A DNA stretch of 34,710 nt from Weimeria sp002480925 (GTDB lineage: Bacteria; Bacillota; Clostridia; Lachnospirales; Lachnospiraceae). The position numbers were made by a program, and so were the translations under genes. The DNA is taken from NCBI RefSeq assembly GCF_052064335.1, contig NZ_JBQHVU010000022.1:1-34710 (forward strand), written 5' to 3'. Below the pieces are notes generated by a model. It did not search any database, was not told where the DNA came from, and saw nothing but the letters and a program-made list of their open reading frames with translations. Of the stretch, positions 8,302 to 15,476 are shown one piece after another (positions within the stretch are counted from its first letter, which is position 1; every line of letters starts with the position of its first letter).

Positions 8302-9409
8302 TCTTATAGTAGGAAGCGGCCTTTTCGGAGCGGTATATGCCAGAGAGGCTCTTGACAGCGGCAGGACAGTGGCTGTTCTTGAGAAGAGAGACCATATCGG
8401 AGGCAATGTCTACACAAAGAAGGTTTCTGATATAGATGTCCATGTCTATGGAGCCCATATTTTCCACACAAGTGACCGCGAGGTCTGGGAATATGTGAAC
8501 CGGTTTGCAGAGTTCAATAACTATATCAATTCTCCGGTCGCTATCTATGGGGATGAGCTCTATAATCTTCCATTCAATATGAACACATTCAGCAGGATGT
8601 GGGGAATCAGGACGCCTGCCGAGGCAAAGGCAAAGATTGCCGAGCAGATAAAGGATCTTGATATAAAGAACCCGAAGAACCTTGAGGAGCAGGCTCTCTC
8701 GCTTGTCGGAAGGGATGTCTACGAGAAGCTTATAAAGGGCTACACCCAGAAGCAGTGGGGCAGACCCTGCACAGAGCTCCCGGCATTTATCATAAAGAGA
8801 CTTCCGCTCCGTTTCATCTATGACAATAATTATTTTTCTGACCGCTATCAGGGGATTCCGGTAGACGGATATACAGCCATGGTAGAAAAGCTTTTAAAGG
8901 GAGCAGATGTCTATACAGGGCAGGATTTCTTCGATTTCAGGAAGAAAAATGCTTTGAGTGACGGCACTCAGATAGAATATGACAGACTGATATTTACAGG
9001 ACCCATCGATAAGTATTTTGACTACTGTTATGGTCCTCTGGAGTATAGGAGTGTCCGCTTCGAGACAGAGGAGCTTCCTGTGGATAATTTCCAGGGAAAT
9101 GCAGTCGTAAACTATACTTCAGCCGATGTTCCATATACCAGGATCATAGAACACAAGCATTTCAATTTCGGAAAGCAGCCTGTGACAATAATTTCAAGAG
9201 AGTATTCTTCTGAATGGAAGCCGGGTGCAGAGCCATATTATCCGGTAAACGACCAGAAAAACAATGCCCTCTATCAGAAATATGCCGGAAGGGCAAAGGA
9301 AGAGGAAAAGAAGGGAGTATATTTCGGAGGCAGACTCGGAGGCTATAAGTATTACAATATGGATCAGGTGATCGCGGAGGCTCTTTCGCTATCCGGGCAG
9401 ATCCTGTGA
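8288..9409 (+). CDS. glf: UDP-galactopyranose mutase
   Basis: Converts UDP-galactopyranose to UDP-galactofuranose using reduced FAD. The 373-residue protein has the FAD-binding motif VGSGLFGAVYARE, then EKRDHIGGNVYT, the YGAHIFHT active-site segment, GYTQKQWG, and the C-terminal GRLGGYKYYNMDQ that contacts flavin and substrate. Length matches the bacterial family. AAGGAG at about 8279-8284 precedes the ATG, within the end of the GT2 gene. Its presence indicates that galactofuranose is part of the surface polymer made by this cluster. Confidence 0.95.
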   Translation: MKYNDLIVGSGLFGAVYAREALDSGRTVAVLEKRDHIGGNVYTKKVSDIDVHVYGAHIFHTSDREVWEYVNRFAEFNNYINSPVAIYGDELYNLPFNMNTFSRMWGIRTPAEAKAKIAEQIKDLDIKNPKNLEEQALSLVGRDVYEKLIKGYTQKQWGRPCTELPAFIIKRLPLRFIYDNNYFSDRYQGIPVDGYTAMVEKLLKGADVYTGQDFFDFRKKNALSDGTQIEYDRLIFTGPIDKYFDYCYGPLEYRSVRFETEELPVDNFQGNAVVNYTSADVPYTRIIEHKHFNFGKQPVTIISREYSSEWKPGAEPYYPVNDQKNNALYQKYAGRAKEEEKKGVYFGGRLGGYKYYNMDQVIAEALSLSGQIL

Positions 9410-9417
9410 GGTAGAAA

Positions 9418-9894
9418 ATGCTAAAACCGGCAGACATGCTTGACCGTCTCTTCGAGCGTATTTTCACTAGGCATCCTAAGAGCCGACGGGTAGAGCCGCT
9501 ATACCATAAATATAAAGAACTCATGCTGTATGGAATATTCGGGCTGGGTACCTTTATCATATCTCTGTTTACATACTGGCTGTTTACAGAGCCATTCCAC
9601 TGGAATATCCTTATCGGAAATGCCCTTTCATGGATCTTTGCAACGGCCTTCGCCTTTATAACAAACCGGAGGTTCGTTTTCTATAACCATGCGCCGGGTG
9701 TATTTGCTTTCTTTTATCAGCTGGGGACCTTCTGCGTCGGCAGGGTGCTTACTCTCGGCATAGAGGAGATAATGCTCGGAGTATTCATAGGACTTATACA
9801 TCTGCCCAACATGCCGGTAAAGATCGTGGCTCAGGTGGTCGTCGTATCATTAAACTATGTATTCTCCAAGATATTTGTATTCAGGAAGGAATAG
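9418..9894 (+). CDS. GtrA-like membrane protein
   Basis: A 158-residue protein with four hydrophobic segments after a basic N-terminal region of about 35 residues. GtrA-family features are visible: YGIFGLGTFIISLFTYW, NALSWIFATAFAFITNRRFVF, and a closing NYVFSKIFVFRKE. GtrA-type proteins are thought to help move lipid-linked sugars across the membrane or to support glycosyltransferases. It lies 8 bases after glf and 12 before the sugar transferase gene, so it belongs to the same cluster. Substrate unknown. Confidence 0.85.
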   Translation: MLKPADMLDRLFERIFTRHPKSRRVEPLYHKYKELMLYGIFGLGTFIISLFTYWLFTEPFHWNILIGNALSWIFATAFAFITNRRFVFYNHAPGVFAFFYQLGTFCVGRVLTLGIEEIMLGVFIGLIHLPNMPVKIVAQVVVVSLNYVFSKIFVFRKE

Positions 9895-9906
9895 TGGACC
9901 TCTTTT

Positions 9907-11268
9907 ATGAATAACAGGATGGAAAACATGAAGCGGCTTTACCGCATTATTTCCAATATAGTCATTACTATGGTGGTCACGGTTATGTTCGCCTTTGTCT
10001 GGGAGAAATGGCTCAATGTACTTCTGGACAGACCTTTCCTGACACTCGGCGGCACAACTATGATCGTCATATATATGGTCATAGCGATCTTTTTTATTCA
10101 TGGATTCGGCGGATATGAGATCGGAGTCAGCAGGATATCCCATGCCTCGATCGGCTGCGCTTTGGCCTCGTTTATCGTAAACTTCCTTATGATGGTCTTT
10201 ACGGTAATGATGGTCGGTTACAGACGGCTGGTACCGGGTATTGTAGTGGCCTATCTGGAGCTTTTCCTTGGTGACGTGCTGATACTGTTCATAGTCACCT
10301 ATTTCCTGACCTGGCTCTACAGGAGGATATTTCCGCCCTATCAGATGCTCCAGATACATGGTGAGCATGTGAATAATCTCGATCACAAGATGGGACTTCG
10401 CCGCGACAAATATGTGATCGCGGAGACAGTGATGGACACAGCACCATTCACAAAGATAGTAGAGCGGATCGACAAGTACGATGCTGTACTTATAAATGAT
10501 GTGCCGTCGGAGCTTAAGAACAGGATCCTTAAGGTTTGCTTTGACAGAGGAAAAAGAGTATACTTCACTCCGAAGATTTCGGACATAATAGTCAAGGAAT
10601 CAGAGGAGCTGAACCTGTTTGATTCGCCGCTTTATCTGTCAAGGAATACAGGCTTTTCACTGGCACAGAGGATTGCCAAGCGGACTATAGATATTATCCT
10701 TGCCTTGATAGGGATAATCCTTACCTCGCCTGTCATGATCGTCGTCGCCGTGATGATCCACTCATATGACAAGGGACCGGTCTTTTACAAGCAGGAGCGT
10801 TATACTATCCATAAGAAGAAATTTATGGTGATAAAGTTTCGCAGCATGATAGTGGACGCAGAGAAGAACACAGGTGCAAGGCTTGCATCTGAAAATGACG
10901 ACCGTATCACACCTATAGGGCGTCTGATCCGAAAGACCAGAATAGACGAGATACCTCAGTTCTTCAACATTCTAAAGGGCGATATGTCCTTCGTTGGGCC
11001 GAGGCCTGAGCGACCGGAGATCCACGAGGAGTACTGCCAGAGGGTCCCGGAATTCGATTTCAGACTCTCTGTGAAGGCCGGGCTTACAGGATATGCCCAG
11101 GTCTTCGGCAAGTATAATACAACAACCTATGACAAGCTGAAATTCGACATGATATATGTGCAGAAGGCATCGATCCTTCTGGATCTGCAGCTTATTCTGC
11201 TGACCCTCAGGGTAGTGTTCCAGAAGGAGAGCACCGAGGGAGTGGATGAGAGTGGGAAAGTTAGGTGA
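9907..11268 (+). CDS. Polyprenyl-phosphate sugar-1-phosphate transferase
   Basis: Predicted initiating transferase that places the first sugar phosphate on undecaprenyl phosphate. The 453-residue protein has four N-terminal membrane segments (about residues 12-137), a soluble linker, a fifth membrane helix (about 259-283, IDIILALIGIILTSPVMIV), and the bacterial sugar-transferase core with FYKQERY, VIKFRSM, RKTRIDEIPQFFNILKGDMS and GPRPERPE. The linker lacks an obvious Rossmann CoA-binding pattern. The stop TGA (11266-11268) is the first triplet of a heptamer array. This is the last gene of the block flanked by inverted repeat copies A and B. Confidence 0.9.
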   Translation: MNNRMENMKRLYRIISNIVITMVVTVMFAFVWEKWLNVLLDRPFLTLGGTTMIVIYMVIAIFFIHGFGGYEIGVSRISHASIGCALASFIVNFLMMVFTVMMVGYRRLVPGIVVAYLELFLGDVLILFIVTYFLTWLYRRIFPPYQMLQIHGEHVNNLDHKMGLRRDKYVIAETVMDTAPFTKIVERIDKYDAVLINDVPSELKNRILKVCFDRGKRVYFTPKISDIIVKESEELNLFDSPLYLSRNTGFSLAQRIAKRTIDIILALIGIILTSPVMIVVAVMIHSYDKGPVFYKQERYTIHKKKFMVIKFRSMIVDAEKNTGARLASENDDRITPIGRLIRKTRIDEIPQFFNILKGDMSFVGPRPERPEIHEEYCQRVPEFDFRLSVKAGLTGYAQVFGKYNTTTYDKLKFDMIYVQKASILLDLQLILLTLRVVFQKESTEGVDESGKVR

Positions 11269-11440
11269 TAGGTGAGAGGTTAGAGGTAAGAGGTGAGAGG
11301 TTAGAGGTGAGAGGTTAGAGGTAAGAGGTAAGAGGTGAGAGGTTAGAGAAATTAGGGTATAGGGATTAGGGTATAGTTAATACCTGTTATTTCAACTAAA
11401 ACCTCACTCCTCGGACCTCGCCCCTCGCACCTCAGACCTT
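11266..11440. repeat. Heptamer array with inverted arm, after the sugar transferase
   Basis: About 12 consecutive heptamers of the form T-(G/T/A)-A-G-A-G-G run from 11266 to about 11350; the first contains the stop codon. A telomere-like stretch follows (TTAGGG and TATAGGG units, 11350-11376), then a unique spacer, then a C-rich inverted arm of ACCTCGC/ACCTCAG heptamers at 11400-11440. The two arms could pair imperfectly in RNA or DNA. No gene is present. Confidence 0.88.
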
Positions 11441-11445
11441 GTTCC

Positions 11446-11667
11446 AAGGAAGTTCTGCTCGCTAAGCTCAAGTTGCGCCTGCGGCTTGCTTTCGCTAACA
11501 AGGAAGTTCTCTTCGCTAGGTTCGACCTTCGCTTATCAGCTAAGGAAGTTCTTTTCGCTAAATTCGAGCTGCGCCTGTTTGCTAAGGAAGTTCTTTTCGC
11601 TAAATTCGAGCTTCGCCTGTTTGCTAAGGAAGTTCTTTTCGCTAAATTCGAGCTTCGCCTATGGCTC
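11446..11667 (-). repeat. Mosaic repeat copy B, part 1: 42-bp tandem modules
   Basis: Five type I units, each beginning AAGGAAG, start at 11446, 11500, 11542, 11584 and 11626. Spacing is 54, then 42, 42, 42. The three units at 11542-11667 are near identical. The unit is 14 codons long, so several frames stay open and encode simple repeated peptides on both strands; these have no ribosome sites and are not called as genes. The strand is set opposite to copies A and C. Confidence 0.88.
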
Positions 11668-11682
11668 GCTCTCATTAATCTC

Positions 11683-12016
11683 AAAGAACGGCTTCGTTTC
11701 GGATTCGAGCTTCGCTTTTAGCTTGCTCTCATCTCGAAACTTTCAGCCTCAAAGAACGACCTCGCATAGGATTCAGACTTCGCTATCGCTCGTCTTCATC
11801 TCTATGCTTTCAGCCTCAGAGAACGACCTCGCTTCGGATTCGAGCTTCGCCTTTGGCTTGCTCTCATCTCGAAGCTTTCGGCCTCATTAACAAGGAAGCT
11901 GTCTTCGTTAAGCTCGAACTTCGTCTTCGACTCGTTCTTGCTAATCTCAGACAGCGGCCTCGCTTGTGGCTTGAGCTGCGCCTTTGGCTTGCTCTCGCCT
12001 ACAAGCTTTCGGCCTC
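11683..12016 (-). repeat. Mosaic repeat copy B, part 2: 67-68-bp modules
   Basis: Four related type II modules lie at 11683-11750, 11751-11817, 11818-11885 and 11949-12016, each ending in a CAGCCTC or CGGCCTC motif. A type I-like unit (11886-11948) sits between the third and fourth. Parts match copies A and C exactly (see findings). With the flanking arrays they fill the roughly 800-bp gap between the sugar transferase and wzm; I see no gene, RNA or promoter in it. Confidence 0.85.
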
Positions 12017-12060
12017 GGACCTCGCACCTCAGACCTCGCACCTCGCACCTCACCCCTCAG
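12014..12060. repeat. Closing C-rich heptamer array before wzm
   Basis: About six units of ACCTCGC/ACCTCAG/CCCTCAG follow the last module and end 18 bases before the wzm start. Same motif and orientation as the inverted arm at 11400-11440, so modules of copy B are bracketed by C-rich arrays on both sides. Confidence 0.8.
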
Positions 12061-12077
12061 CACAAGAAAGGCCATCA

Positions 12078-12857
12078 ATGAAAAAATACATCAAGGGATT
12101 TTACGATTACCGCTTTCTTTTAAGCGAGCTCGTAAAACGTGGAATCAGACTAAAATACAGAAAGAGCTATCTGGGGATCGTATGGTCTCTTATCGAGCCT
12201 CTCATGACAACCGCGGTTCTGGTTGTGGTATTCGGAGCATTGTTTGACAGACTAAAGGACCCTACCTTTGCGACCTATATCATGTGCGGACGTCTGACCT
12301 ATACCTTCTTTCAGAACGGGACCAAGGGAGCGAGCAAGGCAATCCGGAGCAATGCCAGTATGATTAAGAAGGTCTATGTGCCGAAATACCTTTATCCGCT
12401 TTCAAATGTACTTTATAATTTCGTGATCTACCTGATTTCGCTAATAGTACTGATACCGGTAATGATAGTTTCTCACCTTGGTCCGTCACTTAGGATGTGG
12501 AAGCTTATCCCGGCAATAGTGATGCTTCTTATCATAACAGTCGGTGTAGGCATGATCCTGTCGGTACTCGATGTTTTCTTCCGCGATATAGAGTATCTGT
12601 GGAATGTGCTTCTGATGATAATCATGTACCTGTCGGCGATTTTCTATCCGGTAGAGCGTATAGCAGAGCATCATCTGATGTGGCTTCTGCATCTGAATCC
12701 TCTTTACTGCATAATAGACCTGTTCAGAGGAGGCCTGATGCACTACAGCAATCCTTTCTGGGAATACGGATATCCGATGCTTTTCGGGTTGGTATGCTTT
12801 GTGATTGGATTTGTAGCAATGAAAAAGAAGCAGGACGAGTTTATTTTACATCTTTGA
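12078..12857 (+). CDS. Polysaccharide ABC exporter, permease (Wzm/TagG type)
   Basis: A 259-residue inner-membrane subunit with about six hydrophobic segments. The N-terminal RGIRLKYRKSYLGIVWSLIEPL and the PVERI...LHLNPLYCIIDLFRGG region near the C-terminus are typical of ABC-2 exporters for O-antigen or teichoic-acid-like polymers. The ATG at 12078 is chosen: the same frame is open back to 11853, but that part is repeat DNA, and AAAGG at 12067-12071 sits 6 bases before 12078. The ATPase partner follows 13 bases later. Confidence 0.92.
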   Translation: MKKYIKGFYDYRFLLSELVKRGIRLKYRKSYLGIVWSLIEPLMTTAVLVVVFGALFDRLKDPTFATYIMCGRLTYTFFQNGTKGASKAIRSNASMIKKVYVPKYLYPLSNVLYNFVIYLISLIVLIPVMIVSHLGPSLRMWKLIPAIVMLLIITVGVGMILSVLDVFFRDIEYLWNVLLMIIMYLSAIFYPVERIAEHHLMWLLHLNPLYCIIDLFRGGLMHYSNPFWEYGYPMLFGLVCFVIGFVAMKKKQDEFILHL

Positions 12858-12870
12858 TAGAGGAAAACCT

Positions 12871-13941
12871 ATGGAACCTACACTAGAGGTGTCTCATCTG
12901 GGGATGAAATTCAATCTGAGCCAGGAAATGCACGACACATTAAAAGACTATTTTATCAACCTTTTCGCTCATCATCAGAAGATGAAAAAGGACGAGTTCT
13001 GGGCTCTTTCCGATGTGAGCTTCTCACTGTATCCCGGAGACAGGCTGGGAATACTTGGGCTTAACGGTGCCGGGAAGTCCACTATTTTAAAAGCGATCGC
13101 CGGAGTATACCATCCGACCACAGGGACTGTCAGGAGAAAGGGAAAGCTTGCGCCCCTGCTCGAGCTCGGAGCCGGTTTTGAGCCCCAGTATTCGGCAAGA
13201 GAAAATATTTACCTCTACGGCTCAATTCTTGGATATAAAAAGGAATTCATAGAATCGAAGTTTGATGAGATAATAGACTTTGCAGAGCTCAGAGACTTCA
13301 TAGAGGTTCCTGTCAAGAACTACTCATCAGGTATGAAGAGCCGTCTGGGATTTGCGATCTGCACGGCAGTAAATCCTGATATACTGATCCTTGACGAGGT
13401 GCTCTCAGTCGGAGACAAGAAGTTCCGCAGGAAATCAGAAGACAAGATAATGAGCATGTTTGACGGAAACGTCACAGTGCTTTTCGTCTCACACTCGTTG
13501 GAACAGGTTCGCCGCATATGCAACAAGGCCATGATATTAGATCACGGCCATCTGAAATGCTTCGGGGATATAAATGATATAGCTCCTATATATGAGCAGA
13601 TGACCCAGGAGGATCCTGAGGAGATAGCCAAGCGCGAGGAGCAGGCCAGAAAGAACAGGGCAAAGAAGCTTCGTGCAGCCAGAGCTACCAAGGCACGGGA
13701 TATAATAAGGATGACGAATAACCTTGACCTGACAGATGAGGCGGCAATGGCAGCCCTTGATATACCGAAGAATAAGTATCAGATCTATCTTGATGTCATA
13801 AAGGAGATAGAGGAAAAGGAAGGCGTTCTTACAAAGGAGCAGGCCATGAAGCAGGCAGCAGCCGAGGAGGATGCGATCGAGCGGGACGCAACATTCCCGT
13901 CAGAGGAGGAGCAGCAGGCAACGGGCGATAGTGACGACTGA
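12871..13941 (+). CDS. Polysaccharide ABC exporter, ATPase (Wzt/TagH type)
   Basis: A 356-residue ATPase that powers polymer export with the preceding permease. Seen: Walker A GLNGAGKST (about residues 63-71), signature YSSGMKSRLGFAI, Walker B DILILDEVLSVGD and the switch His in FVSHS. After about residue 245 there is a C-terminal extension of roughly 110 residues: first a basic helical stretch (NRAKKLRAARATKARD), then a predicted helical, acidic tail. It does not look like the beta-sandwich carbohydrate-binding domain of long Wzt proteins, so chain-end recognition is not evident. GAGG about 8 bases before the ATG. The stop TGA (13939-13941) opens another heptamer array. Confidence 0.92.
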   Translation: MEPTLEVSHLGMKFNLSQEMHDTLKDYFINLFAHHQKMKKDEFWALSDVSFSLYPGDRLGILGLNGAGKSTILKAIAGVYHPTTGTVRRKGKLAPLLELGAGFEPQYSARENIYLYGSILGYKKEFIESKFDEIIDFAELRDFIEVPVKNYSSGMKSRLGFAICTAVNPDILILDEVLSVGDKKFRRKSEDKIMSMFDGNVTVLFVSHSLEQVRRICNKAMILDHGHLKCFGDINDIAPIYEQMTQEDPEEIAKREEQARKNRAKKLRAARATKARDIIRMTNNLDLTDEAAMAALDIPKNKYQIYLDVIKEIEEKEGVLTKEQAMKQAAAEEDAIERDATFPSEEEQQATGDSDD

Positions 13942-14062
13942 GAGGTTTAGGATTTAGGGTATAGGGTATAGGGGTTAGTGGTTAGCGTGGAGTCTTGAGT
14001 GGGGGGATCATCTTACTAGTCCCTAGTTCCTAATGCCTAGCCCCTAGCCCCTAGTCCCTCCC
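13939..14062. repeat. Heptamer palindrome between wzt and rpsL
   Basis: A G-rich arm (TGAGAGG, then TTAGGG/TATAGGG/GGGGTTAG units, 13939-13986) is followed by a unique loop and a C-rich arm of CTAGTCC/CTAGCCC heptamers (about 14017-14062). The wzt stop is in the first unit. The rpsL promoter begins 8 bases after the end, so the element separates two transcription units; it may act as a terminator-like structure but has no T-tract. Confidence 0.82.
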
Positions 14063-14069
14063 CTCCCTC

Positions 14070-14098
14070 TTGACATCCCTACCCCAACGTGCTATGAT
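14070..14098 (+). promoter_or_regulatory. rpsL (str operon) promoter
   Basis: TTGACA at 14070-14075 and TATGAT at 14093-14098, 17-base spacing, with a leader of about 40 bases to the ribosome site AGGAGGTGA (14132-14140). Confidence 0.88.
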
Positions 14099-14145
14099 AT
14101 GAAAGCTTGCGTAATTCGCAAAATTTTTTACAGGAGGTGAAATAA

Positions 14146-14559
14146 ATGCCAACATTTAACCAGTTAGTGAGAAAGGGCAGACAGACATCGTTCAAGAAGT
14201 CAACAGCCCCTGCACTTCAGCACGGCTTCAATTCTCTGAAGAAGCGTCCTACAGACACAGCTTCACCGCAGAAGCGTGGTGTGTGCACAGCCGTAAAGAC
14301 TGCCACTCCTAAGAAGCCTAACTCAGCAATGAGAAAGATTGCCAGAGTTCGTCTTTCAAACGGAATCGAGGTTACATCCTATATTCCTGGTGAGGGACAC
14401 AACCTTCAGGAGCACTCTGTTGTATTAGTTCGTGGCGGACGTGTCAAGGACCTTCCGGGTACCAGATACCATATCATCCGTGGAACTCTTGATACTGCCG
14501 GTGTTGCTGACAGAAAGCAGGCTCGTTCAAAGTATGGTGCAAAGCGCCCTAAGAAGTAA
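14146..14559 (+). CDS. rpsL: 30S ribosomal protein S12
   Basis: A 137-residue core protein of the decoding centre. The conserved TPKKPNSAMRKIARVRLSNG and GRVKDLPGTRYHI segments are intact, including the lysine and proline whose substitutions give streptomycin resistance in other species; the residues here are the usual wild-type ones. ATG with a near-perfect ribosome site 5 bases upstream. First gene of the str locus, transcribed from the promoter at 14070. A 186-base gap with two small hairpins separates it from rpsG. Confidence 0.98.
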   Translation: MPTFNQLVRKGRQTSFKKSTAPALQHGFNSLKKRPTDTASPQKRGVCTAVKTATPKKPNSAMRKIARVRLSNGIEVTSYIPGEGHNLQEHSVVLVRGGRVKDLPGTRYHIIRGTLDTAGVADRKQARSKYGAKRPKK

Positions 14560-14566
14560 GGCATAA

Positions 14567-14684
14567 GTCCGGCAGGCCCGGACACACCAGAACAGAGCAG
14601 ACACTCGGAAGTATTTTACATCTGAAAGTTAGTGTTAGCATTTATCTCAGAGATATATAGCACTTACACATATTTTCATATGTG
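14567..14684 (+). other. Two hairpins in the rpsL-rpsG gap
   Basis: Hairpin one, 14567-14583: GTCCGG / CCGGAC with a 5-base loop. Hairpin two, 14667-14684: CACATAT / ATATGTG with the loop TTTC. Neither has a T-tract, so termination is unlikely. In E. coli the S12-S7 gap is the site where S7 represses its own translation; whether these serve that role here is unknown. Confidence 0.5.
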
Positions 14685-14745
14685 AGTACCGATGAATTGA
14701 CCAAAAGATTTGTTATTATCCCAATGGTTAAGGAGGGAAGCAGAC

Positions 14746-15216
14746 GTGCCACGTAAAGGACATACAATTAAGAGAGATGTGCTTGCGGATCCTATCTACA
14801 ACTCAAAGGTAGTTACCAAGCTCATCAACAATGTAATGCTCGACGGCAAGAAGGGCATAGCCCAGAAGATCGTATACGGAGCATTCGATAAGGTTGCAGA
14901 GAAGTCCGGAAAACCGGCTCTCGAGGTTTTTGAAGAAGCCATGAATAATGTAATGCCTGTCCTCGAGGTTAAGGCAAGACGTGTCGGTGGAGCTACCTAT
15001 CAGGTACCTATCGAGGTCCGTCCTGACAGAAGACAGACATTAGGACTCAGATGGCTTACATTTTTCTCACGTAAGAGAAGCGAAAAGACCATGGTAGATC
15101 GTCTTGCAGGCGAGATCATGGATGCTGCTAACAATACAGGCGCAGCAGTGAAACGTAAGGAAGAGATGCATAGAATGGCAGATGCTAATAAGGCATTCGC
15201 TCATTACAGATTCTGA
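14746..15216 (+). CDS. rpsG: 30S ribosomal protein S7
   Basis: A 156-residue protein of the 30S head that nucleates 3' domain assembly of 16S rRNA. Starts at GTG (14746), giving PRKGHTIKRDVLADPIYNS after the initiator, which is the standard S7 N-terminus and length. AAGGAGG at 14730-14736 lies 9 bases upstream. The frame extends to a TTG at 14710, which would add 12 atypical residues and is rejected. In contrast to most genomes, 260 bases of mosaic repeat separate it from fusA. Confidence 0.96.
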   Translation: MPRKGHTIKRDVLADPIYNSKVVTKLINNVMLDGKKGIAQKIVYGAFDKVAEKSGKPALEVFEEAMNNVMPVLEVKARRVGGATYQVPIEVRPDRRQTLGLRWLTFFSRKRSEKTMVDRLAGEIMDAANNTGAAVKRKEEMHRMADANKAFAHYRF

Positions 15217-15218
15217 CC

Positions 15219-15446
15219 GAAAGCATAGAGATGAAGACGAGCGATAGCGAAGTCTGAATCCTATGCGAGGTCGTTCTGTGAGATTAGCGAGAGCAAGCCG
15301 TAGGCGCAGCTTGAGCTTAGCGAGCAGAACTTCATTGTTAGCGAGAACGAGTCGAAGACGAAGTTCGAGCTTAACGAAGACAGCTTCCTTGTTAATGAAA
15401 GCAAGCGTAAGCGAAGCTTGAATTTAGCGAAGAGAACTTCCTTATT
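15219..15446 (+). repeat. Mosaic repeat copy C inside the str operon
   Basis: Begins 3 bases after the rpsG stop. 15219-15277 is identical (59 bp) to the reverse complement of 11753-11811. 15344-15398 is identical (55 bp) to the reverse complement of 11884-11938. Other parts match type I modules less exactly. Orientation equals copy A. It sits between two of the most strongly linked genes in bacteria. No coding region or clear promoter seen in it. Confidence 0.85.
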
Positions 15447-15476
15447 AGACTGGCTTGTATTTTATTAGGAGAAAAA

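Noticed and set aside
11350..11376. Telomere or linear replicon end (TTAGGG-like units)
   Set aside because: Short and degenerate, embedded between chromosomal housekeeping and polysaccharide genes.
11446..11667. CRISPR array
   Set aside because: Units are contiguous without unique spacers of constant size, and there are no cas genes.
11352..12053. Several open frames on both strands in copy B (for example 11352-11684 minus, 11473-11721 plus, 11486-11890 plus, 11802-12053 minus)
   Set aside because: They consist of repeated basic or Leu/Phe-rich peptides created by units divisible by three, lack ribosome sites, and overlap each other. They are by-products of the repeat.
11853..12077. Longer N-terminus for the Wzm-type permease
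   Set aside because: Encoded by repeat modules and the heptamer array; the start at 12078 has a ribosome site and matches the family.
6212..15446. Insertion sequence or transposon
   Set aside because: No transposase, target-site duplication or terminal inverted repeat found at the module boundaries.
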